Assembly: GCF_025628895.1 (NCBI RefSeq)
Contig: NZ_JAOTJC010000013.1
Span: 14,161 to 78,160, forward strand
From: Alteromonas salexigens
GTDB taxonomy: Bacteria; Pseudomonadota; Gammaproteobacteria; Enterobacterales; Alteromonadaceae
Reading direction: 5' to 3'
Length of the DNA stretch: 64,000 nucleotides
Translations under genes and position numbers: made by a program
The notes under the pieces: model-generated
Seen by the model: only the letters and a program-made list of their open reading frames with translations
Databases searched by the model: none
Told to the model about the DNA's origin: nothing
In this document: positions 8,631 through 17,489 of the stretch, one piece after another
Numbering within the stretch: position 1 is the first letter of the stretch
Layout of the letters: each line of letters begins with the position of its first letter

Positions 8631-9620
8631 CTAGCCTTCACTGATGTCAGGGACTAATACCATTTTTCCTTTTACCTGACGGTCCATCACTTTAGACAGT
8701 GCCCGGGCAGCGTCAGCCAAAGGCAGTGCTTCGTCAACCACGACTTTAACCTTACCGTCTTTATACCAGCTAAGTAACTCCTGCATATTTGCACTGAAGC
8801 CCTGCGGGTCATGCTGAGTGAATGCCCCCCAGAATACCCCCACAACCGCATACCCTTTTACCAATGCCAGGTTCACTGGTAGTTTCGGTATTTCGCCACT
8901 GGCAAATCCAACCACCAACAAACGCCCCTGCCAGGCCATACTGCGCGAACAGGCGTGAAATGTGTCACCGCCAACACATTCATAAATCACATCGGCGCCC
9001 TTCCCGGCAGTCTCTTCTTTTATCGCTTCTTTTAAGTCTCGCTTTTGGTAGTTAATCAAAAGATCGGCGCCGTGGGCTTTTGCCAGCGCCAGCTTTTCGT
9101 CCGTGGAGCAAACCGCGATCACTCTGGCCCCCATTTGCTTGCCGATTTGCACTGCTGCCAGCCCTGTCCCGCCAGCTGCACCGGTGACCACCAGAGTCTC
9201 GCCGGGTTGCAACCGCGCCCGCTGTTTCAGTGCGTGATGCGCGGTGGCATGGGCGGTTACCAACGCCGCGCCTTCCTGCATTGGAATACCGTCAGGTAGC
9301 GGCATAACGTGGGTGGCTGGCACGCAGACCTGTTCGGCATAGCCGCCCAGCTGTGTAAGCGCAATAACTCGTTGACCGGGTTGCAGGTGGGTCACCCCCT
9401 CCCCCGTTTTACTTACCACCCCTGCCACTTCGTTACCCGGCACAAAGGGGAAGTCTGGCTGCATCTGATAAAGCCCCTGCACTAACAATCCATCCGGAAA
9501 ATTCACCCCACAGGCACGTACAGTAATGACTACCTCTGCCTGGCTCGGCACGGGCGTCTCAATATCCTGATAAACCAGCCCCTCGACGGGACCAAATTCG
9601 TTACACACTATCGCTTTCAT
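8631..9620 (-). CDS. NAD(P)H:quinone reductase-like oxidoreductase
   Basis: A 329-residue zinc-independent medium-chain dehydrogenase of the quinone oxidoreductase (QOR) type. It has an N-terminal GroES-like domain (C-N-E-F-G-P, G-N-E-V-A-G), then the nucleotide-binding Rossmann domain with V-T-G-A-A-G-G-T-G-L-A-A-V-Q and a basic patch after the second strand. It lacks the paired zinc cysteines of alcohol dehydrogenases. It is the last gene of a minus-strand operon (12598 to 8631), 18 bp after the kinase-like gene. A role in reducing enoyl-CoA or quinone intermediates is possible but unproven. Confidence 0.9.
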   Translation of the reverse strand: MKAIVCNEFGPVEGLVYQDIETPVPSQAEVVITVRACGVNFPDGLLVQGLYQMQPDFPFVPGNEVAGVVSKTGEGVTHLQPGQRVIALTQLGGYAEQVCVPATHVMPLPDGIPMQEGAALVTAHATAHHALKQRARLQPGETLVVTGAAGGTGLAAVQIGKQMGARVIAVCSTDEKLALAKAHGADLLINYQKRDLKEAIKEETAGKGADVIYECVGGDTFHACSRSMAWQGRLLVVGFASGEIPKLPVNLALVKGYAVVGVFWGAFTQHDPQGFSANMQELLSWYKDGKVKVVVDEALPLADAARALSKVMDRQVKGKMVLVPDISEG

Positions 9621-9638
9621 GTGACCTCCTTGCTCTGC

Positions 9639-10676
9639 TCAAGCTGATTGGATAAGGGGCGTAGCCATTTGCGCCAGCGGCCGCACCATACTGCCAAGCT
9701 GTCTGGCTTTGTCACTGGACGCGTTACCATCCTGCGCACGCTTGGCAACGCCTTGCAGAATTGCCGCCAGCCGAAAGAAGCTGAATGCCAGATAAAAATT
9801 CCAGTTGTCTATGCCATCAATGCCGCGTCGCTGGCAATACGTGTCAACGTAAGCCTGTTCGCTGGGAATACCCAGCGCTTCACGACCGAGACCGGCCAGA
9901 CCGGGAGCCTGAGGTAAGGTGGCGGGTAACCGTAATTGCATGCACTGGTACGCTAAGTCTGCGTAGGGGTGCCCTAAGGTGGATAATTCCCAGTCCAGCA
10001 CCGCTCGCACCGAGGCCGTCTCATCCGACCGGGGGGCAAAAATCATATTATCGAGACGGAAGTCACCGTGAACCAGGGCTACCTGACCATCATCGGCTGG
10101 AAGGTTGTTATCGAGATACGCAATCAGCGATTCAATTTCTTCAATCTTGGTGAGCTCAGACGCGCGATACTGCTGTGTCCAGCGCGACAATTGCCGGGCA
10201 AAGTAATTACCCGGCTTACCGTAGTCGGTCAGCCCGATCTCATTGATATTCACGTTGTGTAACGCTGCCATTACCCGATTCATTTCGTCATACATATTAT
10301 GGCGTGCTTGTTCGCTGTTGCATTCTGGCAGCGCACTGTTCCAGTAAATGTCGCCTTCTACAAAATCCATCACGTAGAACATGCTGCCCAGTACACTGGT
10401 GTCTTCGCACAGGTGATGTACAACCGGCACCGGCACCTCGGTATCAGCCAGTGCCTGCATAACCCGAAATTCCCGGTCCACGGCATGCGCGGACTTTAAT
10501 AGCTTGCCCGGTGGTTGCTTACGCAACACATAGTTACCCGCTGAAGTCGTCAGCAAAAAGGTCGGGTTCGACTGGCCGCCACTGAACTTGCTGGTTTCTT
10601 TCACTTTGCCAATGGCCGGACAGGCAGCAGCCAGATAGGCATTTAATTCATCAATACTGAAAGAATGACTAGTCAC
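9639..10676 (-). CDS. APH-family kinase, ACAD10/11-type (LvaA-like)
   Basis: This 345-residue protein has the aminoglycoside-phosphotransferase fold. The catalytic loop H-G-D-F-R-L-D-N and metal-binding [10 protein letters not shown]-x-A-D-L-A-Y are both intact. The subfamily is that of the kinase half of eukaryotic ACAD10/11 and bacterial LvaA, which phosphorylate 4-hydroxyacyl-CoA. I chose a GTG start at 10676, overlapping the upstream stop by 8 bp, because GAGGTG lies four bases before it; an ATG at 10688 is the alternative. The adjacent acyl-CoA dehydrogenase gene is the natural partner, so the pair equals a split ACAD10/11. Confidence 0.87.
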   Translation of the reverse strand: MTSHSFSIDELNAYLAAACPAIGKVKETSKFSGGQSNPTFLLTTSAGNYVLRKQPPGKLLKSAHAVDREFRVMQALADTEVPVPVVHHLCEDTSVLGSMFYVMDFVEGDIYWNSALPECNSEQARHNMYDEMNRVMAALHNVNINEIGLTDYGKPGNYFARQLSRWTQQYRASELTKIEEIESLIAYLDNNLPADDGQVALVHGDFRLDNMIFAPRSDETASVRAVLDWELSTLGHPYADLAYQCMQLRLPATLPQAPGLAGLGREALGIPSEQAYVDTYCQRRGIDGIDNWNFYLAFSFFRLAAILQGVAKRAQDGNASSDKARQLGSMVRPLAQMATPLIQSA

Positions 10677-11910
10677 TGGGCACCTCATTTCGACGGGAAG
10701 CCGCCGTTTCAGCAATAAGGTTTTTGCCCAGTTGCATCATATGCACCTGATCCGGGCCGTCAGCGAGTCGGATCGTACGGGCATAAGCGTACATGGCCGC
10801 CAAGGGTAGGTCCTGACTGGTACCTGCAGCACCGTGCATCTGAATAGACGCATCAATAACCCGACAAGCCATGGCGGGCGCCACTATCTTGATAGCGGCA
10901 ATCAGATCCCGAGCAACTTTATTCCCGTACCGGTCCATTTTGTCTGCGGCTTTCAGGGTCAGCAGACGGGCCTGCTCAATCTCGCAATACATGCTGGCGA
11001 TACTTTCGCGTACTGACTGCTGTTTTGCCAGCGGTCTGCCGAAAGCTATACGGCTGTCTACCCGTGAGCAGGCCATATCCAGTGCCCGCTGGGCGCAGCC
11101 AATCAGGCGCATACAATGATGAATTCGTCCTGGTCCCAGCCGGCCTTGTGCAACCTCGAACCCCCGCCCTTCGCCATGAATAAGGTGATCTGCCGGCACC
11201 CGTACATTGTCAAAAAGTACCTCGGCATGACCTATAGGCTCATCAAAATAGCCCATTGCCGCCATGGGTCGCACCACGGTGACTCCGGGAGTGTCCATGG
11301 GCACCAGGATCTGGCTCTGTTGTTGATGACGGGGGGCGTCGAAATCGGTTTTCCCCATGACGATCATTACTTTACAGTTTGTATTCATCGCCCCGCTGGT
11401 ATACCACTTGCGGCCATTAATTACGTATTCATCACCTTCACGGCGAATGGCCGTTTCAATGTTTGTGGCGTCACTACTTGCTACCTCGGGTTCGGTCATG
11501 GCAAACGCTGAACGAATATCTCCTGCCAGTAGGGGCTCCAGCCAGGTCTTACGTTGTGTCTCACTTCCGTACTTAGCCAGTACTTCCATATTGCCCGTAT
11601 CCGGGGCACTGCAGTTGAAAATTTCAGCGCTGAATGGCACCCGCCCCATTATTTCACACAAAGGCGCGTATTCGAGGTTACTTAGCCCGGCGCCAAGCGG
11701 CAGATATTCGTTGGGCAGGAATAAATTCCACAGACCGGCCTCTTTGGCCTTAGCTTTAAGAGACTCCATGATTGCCGGGGTCTGCCAGCGGTTTTCAGCC
11801 TGTTCCACCGACTTAATATATTCCTGCTCGATGGGATACACCTCTTTATCCATAAAGGTGTTCAACCTGTCCATGAGTGCGGTGGTGTTATCGTTGTACT
11901 CGAAATTCAT
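10669..11910 (-). CDS. acyl-CoA dehydrogenase, ACAD10/11-type
   Basis: A 413-residue acyl-CoA dehydrogenase with the usual three domains. Visible motifs are [12 protein letters not shown] (FAD/substrate), [16 protein letters not shown], and the C-terminal [14 protein letters not shown]. Sequence style and the neighbouring APH kinase put it with the ACAD10/11 group. There the enzyme handles 4-phosphoacyl-CoA made by the kinase, eliminating phosphate. The ATG at 11910 is supported by GGAG upstream. It lies 13 bp after the phosphatase gene and overlaps the kinase gene, so translation is probably coupled. Confidence 0.9.
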   Translation of the reverse strand: MNFEYNDNTTALMDRLNTFMDKEVYPIEQEYIKSVEQAENRWQTPAIMESLKAKAKEAGLWNLFLPNEYLPLGAGLSNLEYAPLCEIMGRVPFSAEIFNCSAPDTGNMEVLAKYGSETQRKTWLEPLLAGDIRSAFAMTEPEVASSDATNIETAIRREGDEYVINGRKWYTSGAMNTNCKVMIVMGKTDFDAPRHQQQSQILVPMDTPGVTVVRPMAAMGYFDEPIGHAEVLFDNVRVPADHLIHGEGRGFEVAQGRLGPGRIHHCMRLIGCAQRALDMACSRVDSRIAFGRPLAKQQSVRESIASMYCEIEQARLLTLKAADKMDRYGNKVARDLIAAIKIVAPAMACRVIDASIQMHGAAGTSQDLPLAAMYAYARTIRLADGPDQVHMMQLGKNLIAETAASRRNEVPSD

Positions 11911-11923
11911 TGTCACTCCGGTG

Positions 11924-12598
11924 TTAACTGTACGTGATTGCGTGAACGCGTTCGGGATGATCCAGGTGCGGCACATTGTTGAAACTACTCAGATGCACGC
12001 CACTATGGGATACCAGGCACTGGCTGAAACTGGCATTTTTTATTTGCAGGTTCATTTTTATAACCGTCTGGGGGTCGTAGCCCAGTACATGGCGTAGCAT
12101 CATCGCTATCGCGCCTCCTGATGAAACCACCAGTACCCGTTCCGCCTGACACTGCATAAGTTGTTGTAATACTGTAGCTGCCCGGTCCTCAAACTCCAGC
12201 CAGCTTTCAGGGAGTAACTGAGCGTCCAGTTCGTCAGCGGCCCACGCCTGCATCGACTTTTTCAGCAGCCGGTAATACTCAGACGCCGGCGCCCCGTCTG
12301 CCGGTCTGGCCTGAGGGTGTTGGGTAACATACGCGGTGACCACGGCCTGAAAATCAAACTCATTCAGGCCGTCGCTGAATTCCATTGGGGGGACATGTCC
12401 GAGCCCCTCGCTGATGGCAGTTGCCGTTTCACGGTGACGCCGCAGGTTGCCGCAAAAGGCATAGTCAAACCCACGATCCCGTCGGTGAAAATACTCGCCC
12501 AGCCAGCGTGACTGCTGGATGCCTAACTCGCTAAGCTTGTCGTAATCCGCGGCACCAAACGATGCCTGACCGTGACGAACAAAAAATAATTCTGTCAT
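11924..12598 (-). CDS. histidine phosphatase family protein
   Basis: A 224-residue member of the phosphoglycerate-mutase-like histidine phosphatases. The catalytic F-V-R-H-G-Q motif is at residues 6-11; the second histidine-containing block sits near V-V-S-S-G-G-A-I-A, where the usual H is replaced by G-G, as in some relatives. It is the first gene of the minus-strand operon with the dehydrogenase, kinase and oxidoreductase. Its substrate is unknown; a kinase and a phosphatase in one operon may act on the same class of hydroxyacyl compounds. Confidence 0.85.
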   Translation of the reverse strand: MTELFFVRHGQASFGAADYDKLSELGIQQSRWLGEYFHRRDRGFDYAFCGNLRRHRETATAISEGLGHVPPMEFSDGLNEFDFQAVVTAYVTQHPQARPADGAPASEYYRLLKKSMQAWAADELDAQLLPESWLEFEDRAATVLQQLMQCQAERVLVVSSGGAIAMMLRHVLGYDPQTVIKMNLQIKNASFSQCLVSHSGVHLSSFNNVPHLDHPERVHAITYS

Positions 12599-12865
12599 AG
12601 CAGCTCAATTGTAATATGAATGTTAACCATGGTAGAGAATCTCCCCAAACAAGCGAATTAATAATATGAATAGGTATTAATCAGCCCGAATCATGCAGCC
12701 ACCCGGGTTACTGTCACACCGTGCGCCTGCCTAAGCAGAAAACCGCTCACCTACGCTTACATTTTAGACGTGTAAAATATAGGCAGATACTGCACACTGA
12801 CATCGGTATTGCTCATTGCAAGGCATGGGCGCGCTTATTTACACTGCCTGAAGAATAACGAAATT

Positions 12866-13192
12866 ATGGAACAATTTACTTTTGGGCAGCGTGCATTGCC
12901 CATGCTGATTGTGGGTAGCCTTGCCCTTAGTACTACCTCCACTCTGGCTGAACAAATCGATTCACCACACGCCCTGGAGCACATCCAGGTCATGGTTCAG
13001 AAGAAAAGTGAAAACATGCAAACTGTACCGGTGTCCGTGAGTGCGTTCACAGGGAAAGATTTTTTACACACGGTTTCCCGCGACCTGTTTGATATTCAGC
13101 AATATGTGCCTGCCTTTACCGCTTTTCAGAGTCAAAGTGCCACTAACTCCAGATTGATAGCTGCGGGTCTAACATTGAATCAGGAGCTCTGA
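12866..13192 (+). pseudogene. remnant of a TonB-dependent receptor (N-terminal plug only)
   Basis: Only 108 codons remain. The signal peptide is intact (ending near T-L-A-E) and is followed by a TonB-dependent receptor plug start. That start has the V-M-V-Q-K-K-S-E-N-M-Q-T-V-P-V-S-V-S-A-F pattern and then L-F-D-I-Q-Q-Y-V-P and Q-S-Q-S-A-T-N-S-R. Normal receptors continue with I-R-G-V-G and several hundred residues of beta-barrel. Here the frame turns into unrelated residues and stops, 22 bp before the end of modC. No barrel sequence is seen in any frame nearby, so a deletion has removed about 85 percent of the gene. Confidence 0.8.
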
Positions 13193-13214
13193 GAACCGGT
13201 TGCGGAATAGGCGG

Positions 13215-14216
13215 CTAACGCAGTTTAAAACGTGCTGTAACCGTATCGCCGGCCTGCAGTTTCATACGACTGGCTGACAGCTCACTGATAAGAGCAAACA
13301 GCTGACTCTGGCCCCTGGCCAGCCTCACCAGTACCTGCCCGGCGGCGGCCGGACGCAGGGCGCGAACTTCGCAGGTAAAGCCATTAAGAATGCTCGAGGC
13401 GTGCTGCTGTGCCAGGTCAATGCTGACATCCCGGGGGTCTACGGTAATTTTTGCCTGACCGTCTTCTACGAAGGGGTGGCGGGCATAGAGAACCTGGTCC
13501 TCACATAAAAACGGGGTGATTTGATGCGCCTCATCAAACTCGAGAGCCGGGCCGCTCAGCACTGCCACAGTGTTCTCAGCCTGATCAGACGTTACGTTAT
13601 TCAGCATTTGGTTTACCGGGCCGCTACGAATAATACGTCCCCCCTTCATCGAGGCCAGTTCATCACAATACAAAGCAAGGGCACTGATATCGTGAGACAC
13701 CATAATGACGTTGATGCCATGCTTCAGGCAGTAACGGCGCAGGAACTGTTGAACTTGCTGACTCAGCGCATTATCCATGGCGCTGAATGCTTCATCAAGC
13801 AACAGGATATCGGGGCTGTTCACTAATGCGCGACACAGCGCAACCCTCTGGCGCTCTCCGCCGGACAGGTAGGTTACCTGCCGCTCCAGTAAGGCTTCAC
13901 ACTGACAGCCCTGAAAGATCTCAGACGCGTCGGAGTTCGATTTTGCGTAGCGTTGCGCCAGGGCCAGATTACCAGCCACGTCGAGATGCGGAAACAGCAG
14001 GCTGTCCTGAAACACCAAACCAATGCGGGATGACGGGGAGGTCCAGCTACACTGGTAACTACTGGCCGGCTCTAAGTTCGCCAGCACGCGCAGCAAGCTG
14101 GACTTACCGGCTCCCGAGGGCCCCATCACGCCCAGAAACTGACAGTCGTCGTTCGTGCTTAACTGCGCATCGAGGGTAAAGTCCGTTGATACTTTCAGGC
14201 TGGCGATCAGCTTCAT
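13215..14216 (-). CDS. modC: molybdate ABC transporter ATP-binding protein ModC
   Basis: 333 residues. The ATPase domain has Walker A G-P-S-G-A-G-K-S (residues 32-39), the L-S-G-G-E-R-Q-R signature and Walker B I-L-L-L-D-E-A-F. It is followed by a C-terminal TOBE (molybdate-binding) domain from about residue 270. It powers molybdate import through ModB with ModA as binding protein. The start overlaps the modB stop by 4 bp (ATGA). It is the last gene of the moaBCDE-modABC operon and ends just beyond the receptor remnant. Confidence 0.95.
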   Translation of the reverse strand: MKLIASLKVSTDFTLDAQLSTNDDCQFLGVMGPSGAGKSSLLRVLANLEPASSYQCSWTSPSSRIGLVFQDSLLFPHLDVAGNLALAQRYAKSNSDASEIFQGCQCEALLERQVTYLSGGERQRVALCRALVNSPDILLLDEAFSAMDNALSQQVQQFLRRYCLKHGINVIMVSHDISALALYCDELASMKGGRIIRSGPVNQMLNNVTSDQAENTVAVLSGPALEFDEAHQITPFLCEDQVLYARHPFVEDGQAKITVDPRDVSIDLAQQHASSILNGFTCEVRALRPAAAGQVLVRLARGQSQLFALISELSASRMKLQAGDTVTARFKLR

Positions 14217-14893
14217 GCCCCCGCCCCCCGTGGTTTACGGCTAAGTTGATAAAGCGCCATTAATAACACGAAAGAAAATCCCAGCAGAGCCAGCGCCATC
14301 GCATGGGCGCGTGGATAGTCCAGTGCTTCCACGTGATCGTACAGGGCAATTGACAAGACCTGGGTTTCACCGGGAATGTTGCCGCCAATCATAAGTACCA
14401 CACCGAATTCGCCAATGGTATGCGCCACAGTCAGTCCAAATGCTATCAGCAGATGCGGACGAATTAGCGGAAAGACCACATGCCGGTAACGGGCTATACG
14501 TGACATCCCCAGAGTCGCAGCGGCATCCAGATAGCGCCGGTCCAGTTGCTCGAAACCTGTATACAGCGGCTGCACGGCAAACGGCAGCGAGTACAACAGC
14601 GACCCTAGCACCAATGCGCTGAATGAAAACGCCAGCTGTTCACCTGTCAGCCATTGCCAGGCCTCCCCTATCCCACTGTCCGGCGCAAATGCCAGTAGCA
14701 AATAGAATCCTAACACCGTGGGGGGCAGCACCAGCGGTAACGCCACAATGGCCAGCACCAGGGTCTTCATGCGGCTTCGCCAGCCCGCCAGCCACCATGC
14801 CAGGGGTAACGCGAATATCAGCAGCAACCCACCTGTAATTAAGGCTAACTGCAGAGTGAGTATGACTGCCTGCCAGTCGTCCACGCTGCTCAC
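14213..14893 (-). CDS. modB: molybdate ABC transporter permease ModB
   Basis: 226 residues with about five hydrophobic membrane helices and the binding-protein-dependent permease motif (A-A-x-T-L-G-M-S, then R-x-x-x-F-P-L-I-R-P), which contacts ModC. Together with ModA and ModC it imports molybdate across the inner membrane. It overlaps both neighbours by 4 bp, a sign of translational coupling. Confidence 0.95.
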   Translation of the reverse strand: MSSVDDWQAVILTLQLALITGGLLLIFALPLAWWLAGWRSRMKTLVLAIVALPLVLPPTVLGFYLLLAFAPDSGIGEAWQWLTGEQLAFSFSALVLGSLLYSLPFAVQPLYTGFEQLDRRYLDAAATLGMSRIARYRHVVFPLIRPHLLIAFGLTVAHTIGEFGVVLMIGGNIPGETQVLSIALYDHVEALDYPRAHAMALALLGFSFVLLMALYQLSRKPRGAGA

Positions 14894-15648
14894 TGATATT
14901 CATCTCCTACCGGCTGATAGCCCCGTTGCGCCAACCATTGCTGGGTTTCATCGGATAACAGGAATGCCACGAACTGGCGGGCAGCGGCACGGTTGTCTTG
15001 CGGTGCGGTGATCGCCAGCTGTTGCTGGATTGGCTGGTGGAGGCTGGCATCAATCAGATGAACATGTTTCTTAAGGTGGTAAACCTGCGAATAGGCCACT
15101 AAGGCACGGTCCACGTTGCCGGTGGCATAAAACTGATACGCCTGCTGAACATTTTTTCCGGTCACCAGCCGGGTAGCGAGGTTGGGCCATAACGTGAGGG
15201 TATGCAACGCTTCCTTTGCAGCGCGGCCATAGGGTGCAAGGCGTGGATTGGCAATTGCCAGCCGGGTGCCCGGTGCCAGCGCGTAGGTTTGCAGATCATG
15301 AATGCCGGGAGCGCGCACGTCTCTGTCCAGGTATGCCAGCCGGCCTATGGCATAGGTCATCACATCGTCAGAGCCTACCCGGCCACTTTCCACCAACGCT
15401 TGCGGTCGCTCACTGTCGGCTGACAAAAACACATCCAGTTGGGCACCATGTTGAATTTGCGCATACAGGGTGCCACTGGCGCCCACGGTCAGGGTAGTGG
15501 TGATGCCGGTTTGTTGCTGGTACCGCTTACTAATCTCTTTAAGTGGCTCAGCAAAGTTCGCGGCCACGCCCAGTCGCAGGGTTTGCGCATGCCCCACAGT
15601 GCTCATTAGCATGGAAATAACAAAGCAAACAATGCGCCGGCTATTCAC
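14890..15648 (-). CDS. modA: molybdate-binding periplasmic protein ModA
   Basis: 252 residues with a signal peptide ending near G-H-A and then the ModA-type fold: A-A-N-F-A-E-P-L near the mature N-terminus, the G-A-S-G-T-L-Y-A-Q-I-x-x-G-A oxyanion-binding block and V-D-R-A-L-V-A-Y-S-Q-V-Y. I chose a GTG start at 15648, because AGGAGG lies six bases before it and the signal peptide then has a normal length. This overlaps moaE by 8 bp. An upstream ATG at 15666 is possible but would overlap more. Confidence 0.93.
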   Translation of the reverse strand: MNSRRIVCFVISMLMSTVGHAQTLRLGVAANFAEPLKEISKRYQQQTGITTTLTVGASGTLYAQIQHGAQLDVFLSADSERPQALVESGRVGSDDVMTYAIGRLAYLDRDVRAPGIHDLQTYALAPGTRLAIANPRLAPYGRAAKEALHTLTLWPNLATRLVTGKNVQQAYQFYATGNVDRALVAYSQVYHLKKHVHLIDASLHQPIQQQLAITAPQDNRAAARQFVAFLLSDETQQWLAQRGYQPVGDEYQ

Positions 15649-16129
15649 TCTGGGCCTCCTTGTCATCCGACTTCAGCCACTGCATGGCAGCCTGGGTATC
15701 GCTGGCTTTTGGTTTAACCCACGCGCCCTCCCCGTTTGTCGCAAACTCTTTTTTCCACAGCGGTACAGCCTGTTTGAGCGTATCCATAATAAATGCTGCA
15801 GCATCAAACGCGGCCTGGCGACGCATGGCAGCGCATCCCACCCAGACAATATCTTCGTTGTTAGCAATATGCCCTACCCTGTGTACCACGCCAGCATCAA
15901 TCAGCGAAAAGCGCTCTCTGGCTTCATCAAGCAGCTTAGCCATCGCGTTCTCAGTCATTCCGGGATAATGTTCCAATTCGATACCGTCGAGGGCCCCGGT
16001 ATCATTAAAATCGCGTACCCGACCGGTAAACGTCACAATTGCGCCGGTTTCACCAGCCGGCAGCTGCGCAGTAAAGGTCTCATAACAGGTCGGGGCGTTC
16101 AGCGGCGAGGTGGTTACAGATGCAAACAT
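15641..16129 (-). CDS. moaE: molybdopterin synthase catalytic subunit MoaE
   Basis: 162 residues. MoaE with MoaD inserts dithiolene sulfur into precursor Z (cPMP) to make molybdopterin. Visible family blocks are F-T-G-R-V-R-D, E-L-E-H-Y-P-G-M, H-R-V-G, and the catalytic lysine region P-L-W-K-K-E-F. It begins one base before the moaD stop region ends, so the two subunits are made together. Confidence 0.95.
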   Translation of the reverse strand: MFASVTTSPLNAPTCYETFTAQLPAGETGAIVTFTGRVRDFNDTGALDGIELEHYPGMTENAMAKLLDEARERFSLIDAGVVHRVGHIANNEDIVWVGCAAMRRQAAFDAAAFIMDTLKQAVPLWKKEFATNGEGAWVKPKASDTQAAMQWLKSDDKEAQSE

Positions 16130-16378
16130 TCAGCCTCCGGTAACCGGTGGAAATAGTGCCAGCTCGTCGCTGGCATTTACTTGGTGGCTGCCGTCTACCA
16201 GCTGCTGATTGCACGCCATCAACAAGGGGCTGTCGAACACGTCGGCCTGGTCCGGAAAATGACGGGCAAGGGCATCTTTTACGTCTTTCATAGACGCAGG
16301 GTCAGTGACCTCAATCCGGACACGCTGACACCCTAACTGCTCTCGCAGCTGAGCAAAAAACTGTACGCTTACCTGCAT
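16130..16378 (-). CDS. moaD: molybdopterin synthase sulfur carrier MoaD
   Basis: An 82-residue ubiquitin-like protein ending in the required G-G (P-P-V-T-G-G), which is adenylated by MoeB and carries the thiocarboxylate used by MoaE. The internal A-L-F-P-P-V block is typical. It overlaps moaC by 10 bp and abuts moaE. The divergent moeB at 17490 would supply its activation. Confidence 0.95.
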   Translation of the reverse strand: MQVSVQFFAQLREQLGCQRVRIEVTDPASMKDVKDALARHFPDQADVFDSPLLMACNQQLVDGSHQVNASDELALFPPVTGG

Positions 16379-16875
16379 GGTGGTGTCTCGTCCTGATGTT
16401 CGTCGGCCTGCCAGTGCCCGTGTTTACCGCCTTTTTTGTCCAGTACCCGCACATTGTGCAGGCGCATCGCCGGATCGAGCGCTTTACACATATCGAATAA
16501 CGTCAGCAGGGCGACGTTCACCCCGGTCAGCGCTTCCATTTCCACACCGGTTTTACCGCTTAACCGGCAAAAACATTGCGCCAGCAACCGTTGGTTGTCT
16601 GCATCCACCTCAAATTGAATATCGACTTTGGTCAACGCCAGAGGATGGCACAATGGAATCAAGTCGGCGCATTTTTTGGCCGCCTGAATACCAGCAACTC
16701 TGGCTACAGCAAATACATCGCCCTTCGCGATTTTGCTGTCGCTGATCGCGGTGATCACCGCTTTACTGACATGCAGTTCGCCGGCGGCCGTGGCTTCCCG
16801 GGTTGTTACGGCTTTATCACTGACATCCACCATGTTGGCTTCGCCACCAGCATTGAGATGACTAAACCCGCTCAT
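16369..16875 (-). CDS. moaC: cyclic pyranopterin monophosphate synthase MoaC
   Basis: 168 residues. MoaC completes the GTP-derived conversion begun by MoaA, giving cPMP. Family signatures are A-N-M-V-D-V, K-G-D-V-F-A-V-A-R-V-A-G-I-Q-A-A-K, L-I-P-L-C-H-P-L, and V-E-M-E-A-L-T-G-V. The C-terminus ends K-K-G-G-K-H-G-H-W, as expected near the active site. No moaA gene is found in the window, so it must lie elsewhere. Confidence 0.96.
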   Translation of the reverse strand: MSGFSHLNAGGEANMVDVSDKAVTTREATAAGELHVSKAVITAISDSKIAKGDVFAVARVAGIQAAKKCADLIPLCHPLALTKVDIQFEVDADNQRLLAQCFCRLSGKTGVEMEALTGVNVALLTLFDMCKALDPAMRLHNVRVLDKKGGKHGHWQADEHQDETPPCR

Positions 16876-17387
16876 GATTCCGCACCTTTCAGCAGGTGCG
16901 ACACGAAATTACAGGGTTTAAAGTCTGCGTCCAGCTGGCTGCGGATAATCTTTTCCCAGCCGGTGCGACAGGCACCGGACGAGCCAGGCAGGCAAAACAC
17001 CACCGTGTTATTCGCAAACCCGGCCACCGCACGAGACTGAATGGTCGCGGTACCGATTTCTTCATAGCTAAGCTGCCGGAACAACTCTCCGAAACCGTCT
17101 ACCTGTTTATCAAACAGCACACTTAAGGCCTCTGGGGTGGAGTCCCGGTGGGTAAAGCCGGTGCCACCGGTTACCAGAATTGCATGAATGCCAGCATCGG
17201 CGATCCACTTAGACACGACTGCACGCTGTTGATAGATGTCATCCTTTACCAGCACCCGCTCCGCCAGTTTATGACCCGCGGCGCTCAGTGCATCGGCCAG
17301 GTACTGCCCCGAGGAATCTGTTTCCAGGGTGCGGGTGTCGGATACCGTTAATACCGCGATAGACAACGGCGTACTTACAGCAGTCAT
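16872..17387 (-). CDS. moaB: molybdenum cofactor protein MoaB
   Basis: 171 residues of the MoaB/Mog family, which adenylates molybdopterin or supports that step. The T-G-G-T-G-F-T-x-R-D and L-P-G-S-S-G-A blocks are present. The ATG at 17387 has AGGA upstream and gives the usual MoaB length; the longer frame to 17465 would add 26 residues. It is the first gene of the moaBCDE-modABC operon. The 102-bp gap to moeB should carry both promoters; I see no molybdenum-cofactor riboswitch there. Confidence 0.93.
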   Translation of the reverse strand: MTAVSTPLSIAVLTVSDTRTLETDSSGQYLADALSAAGHKLAERVLVKDDIYQQRAVVSKWIADAGIHAILVTGGTGFTHRDSTPEALSVLFDKQVDGFGELFRQLSYEEIGTATIQSRAVAGFANNTVVFCLPGSSGACRTGWEKIIRSQLDADFKPCNFVSHLLKGAES

Positions 17388-17489
17388 AAGAATTCCTAAA
17401 TTGAGATACGAATTATGAGGTAGCTTTGGTACAGTTAATACAGCAGGCATAAGCCGCCCGACCACAATGAATCACCACCCAGAGTAACT

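Noticed and set aside
11357-12097. 246-codon plus-strand frame across the acyl-CoA dehydrogenase start
   Set aside because: Antisense shadow of two well-supported genes; composition is not protein-like.
17388-17489. Molybdenum-cofactor riboswitch upstream of moaB
   Set aside because: The gap is only 102 bp and I could not find the expected conserved stems; a covariance search would decide.
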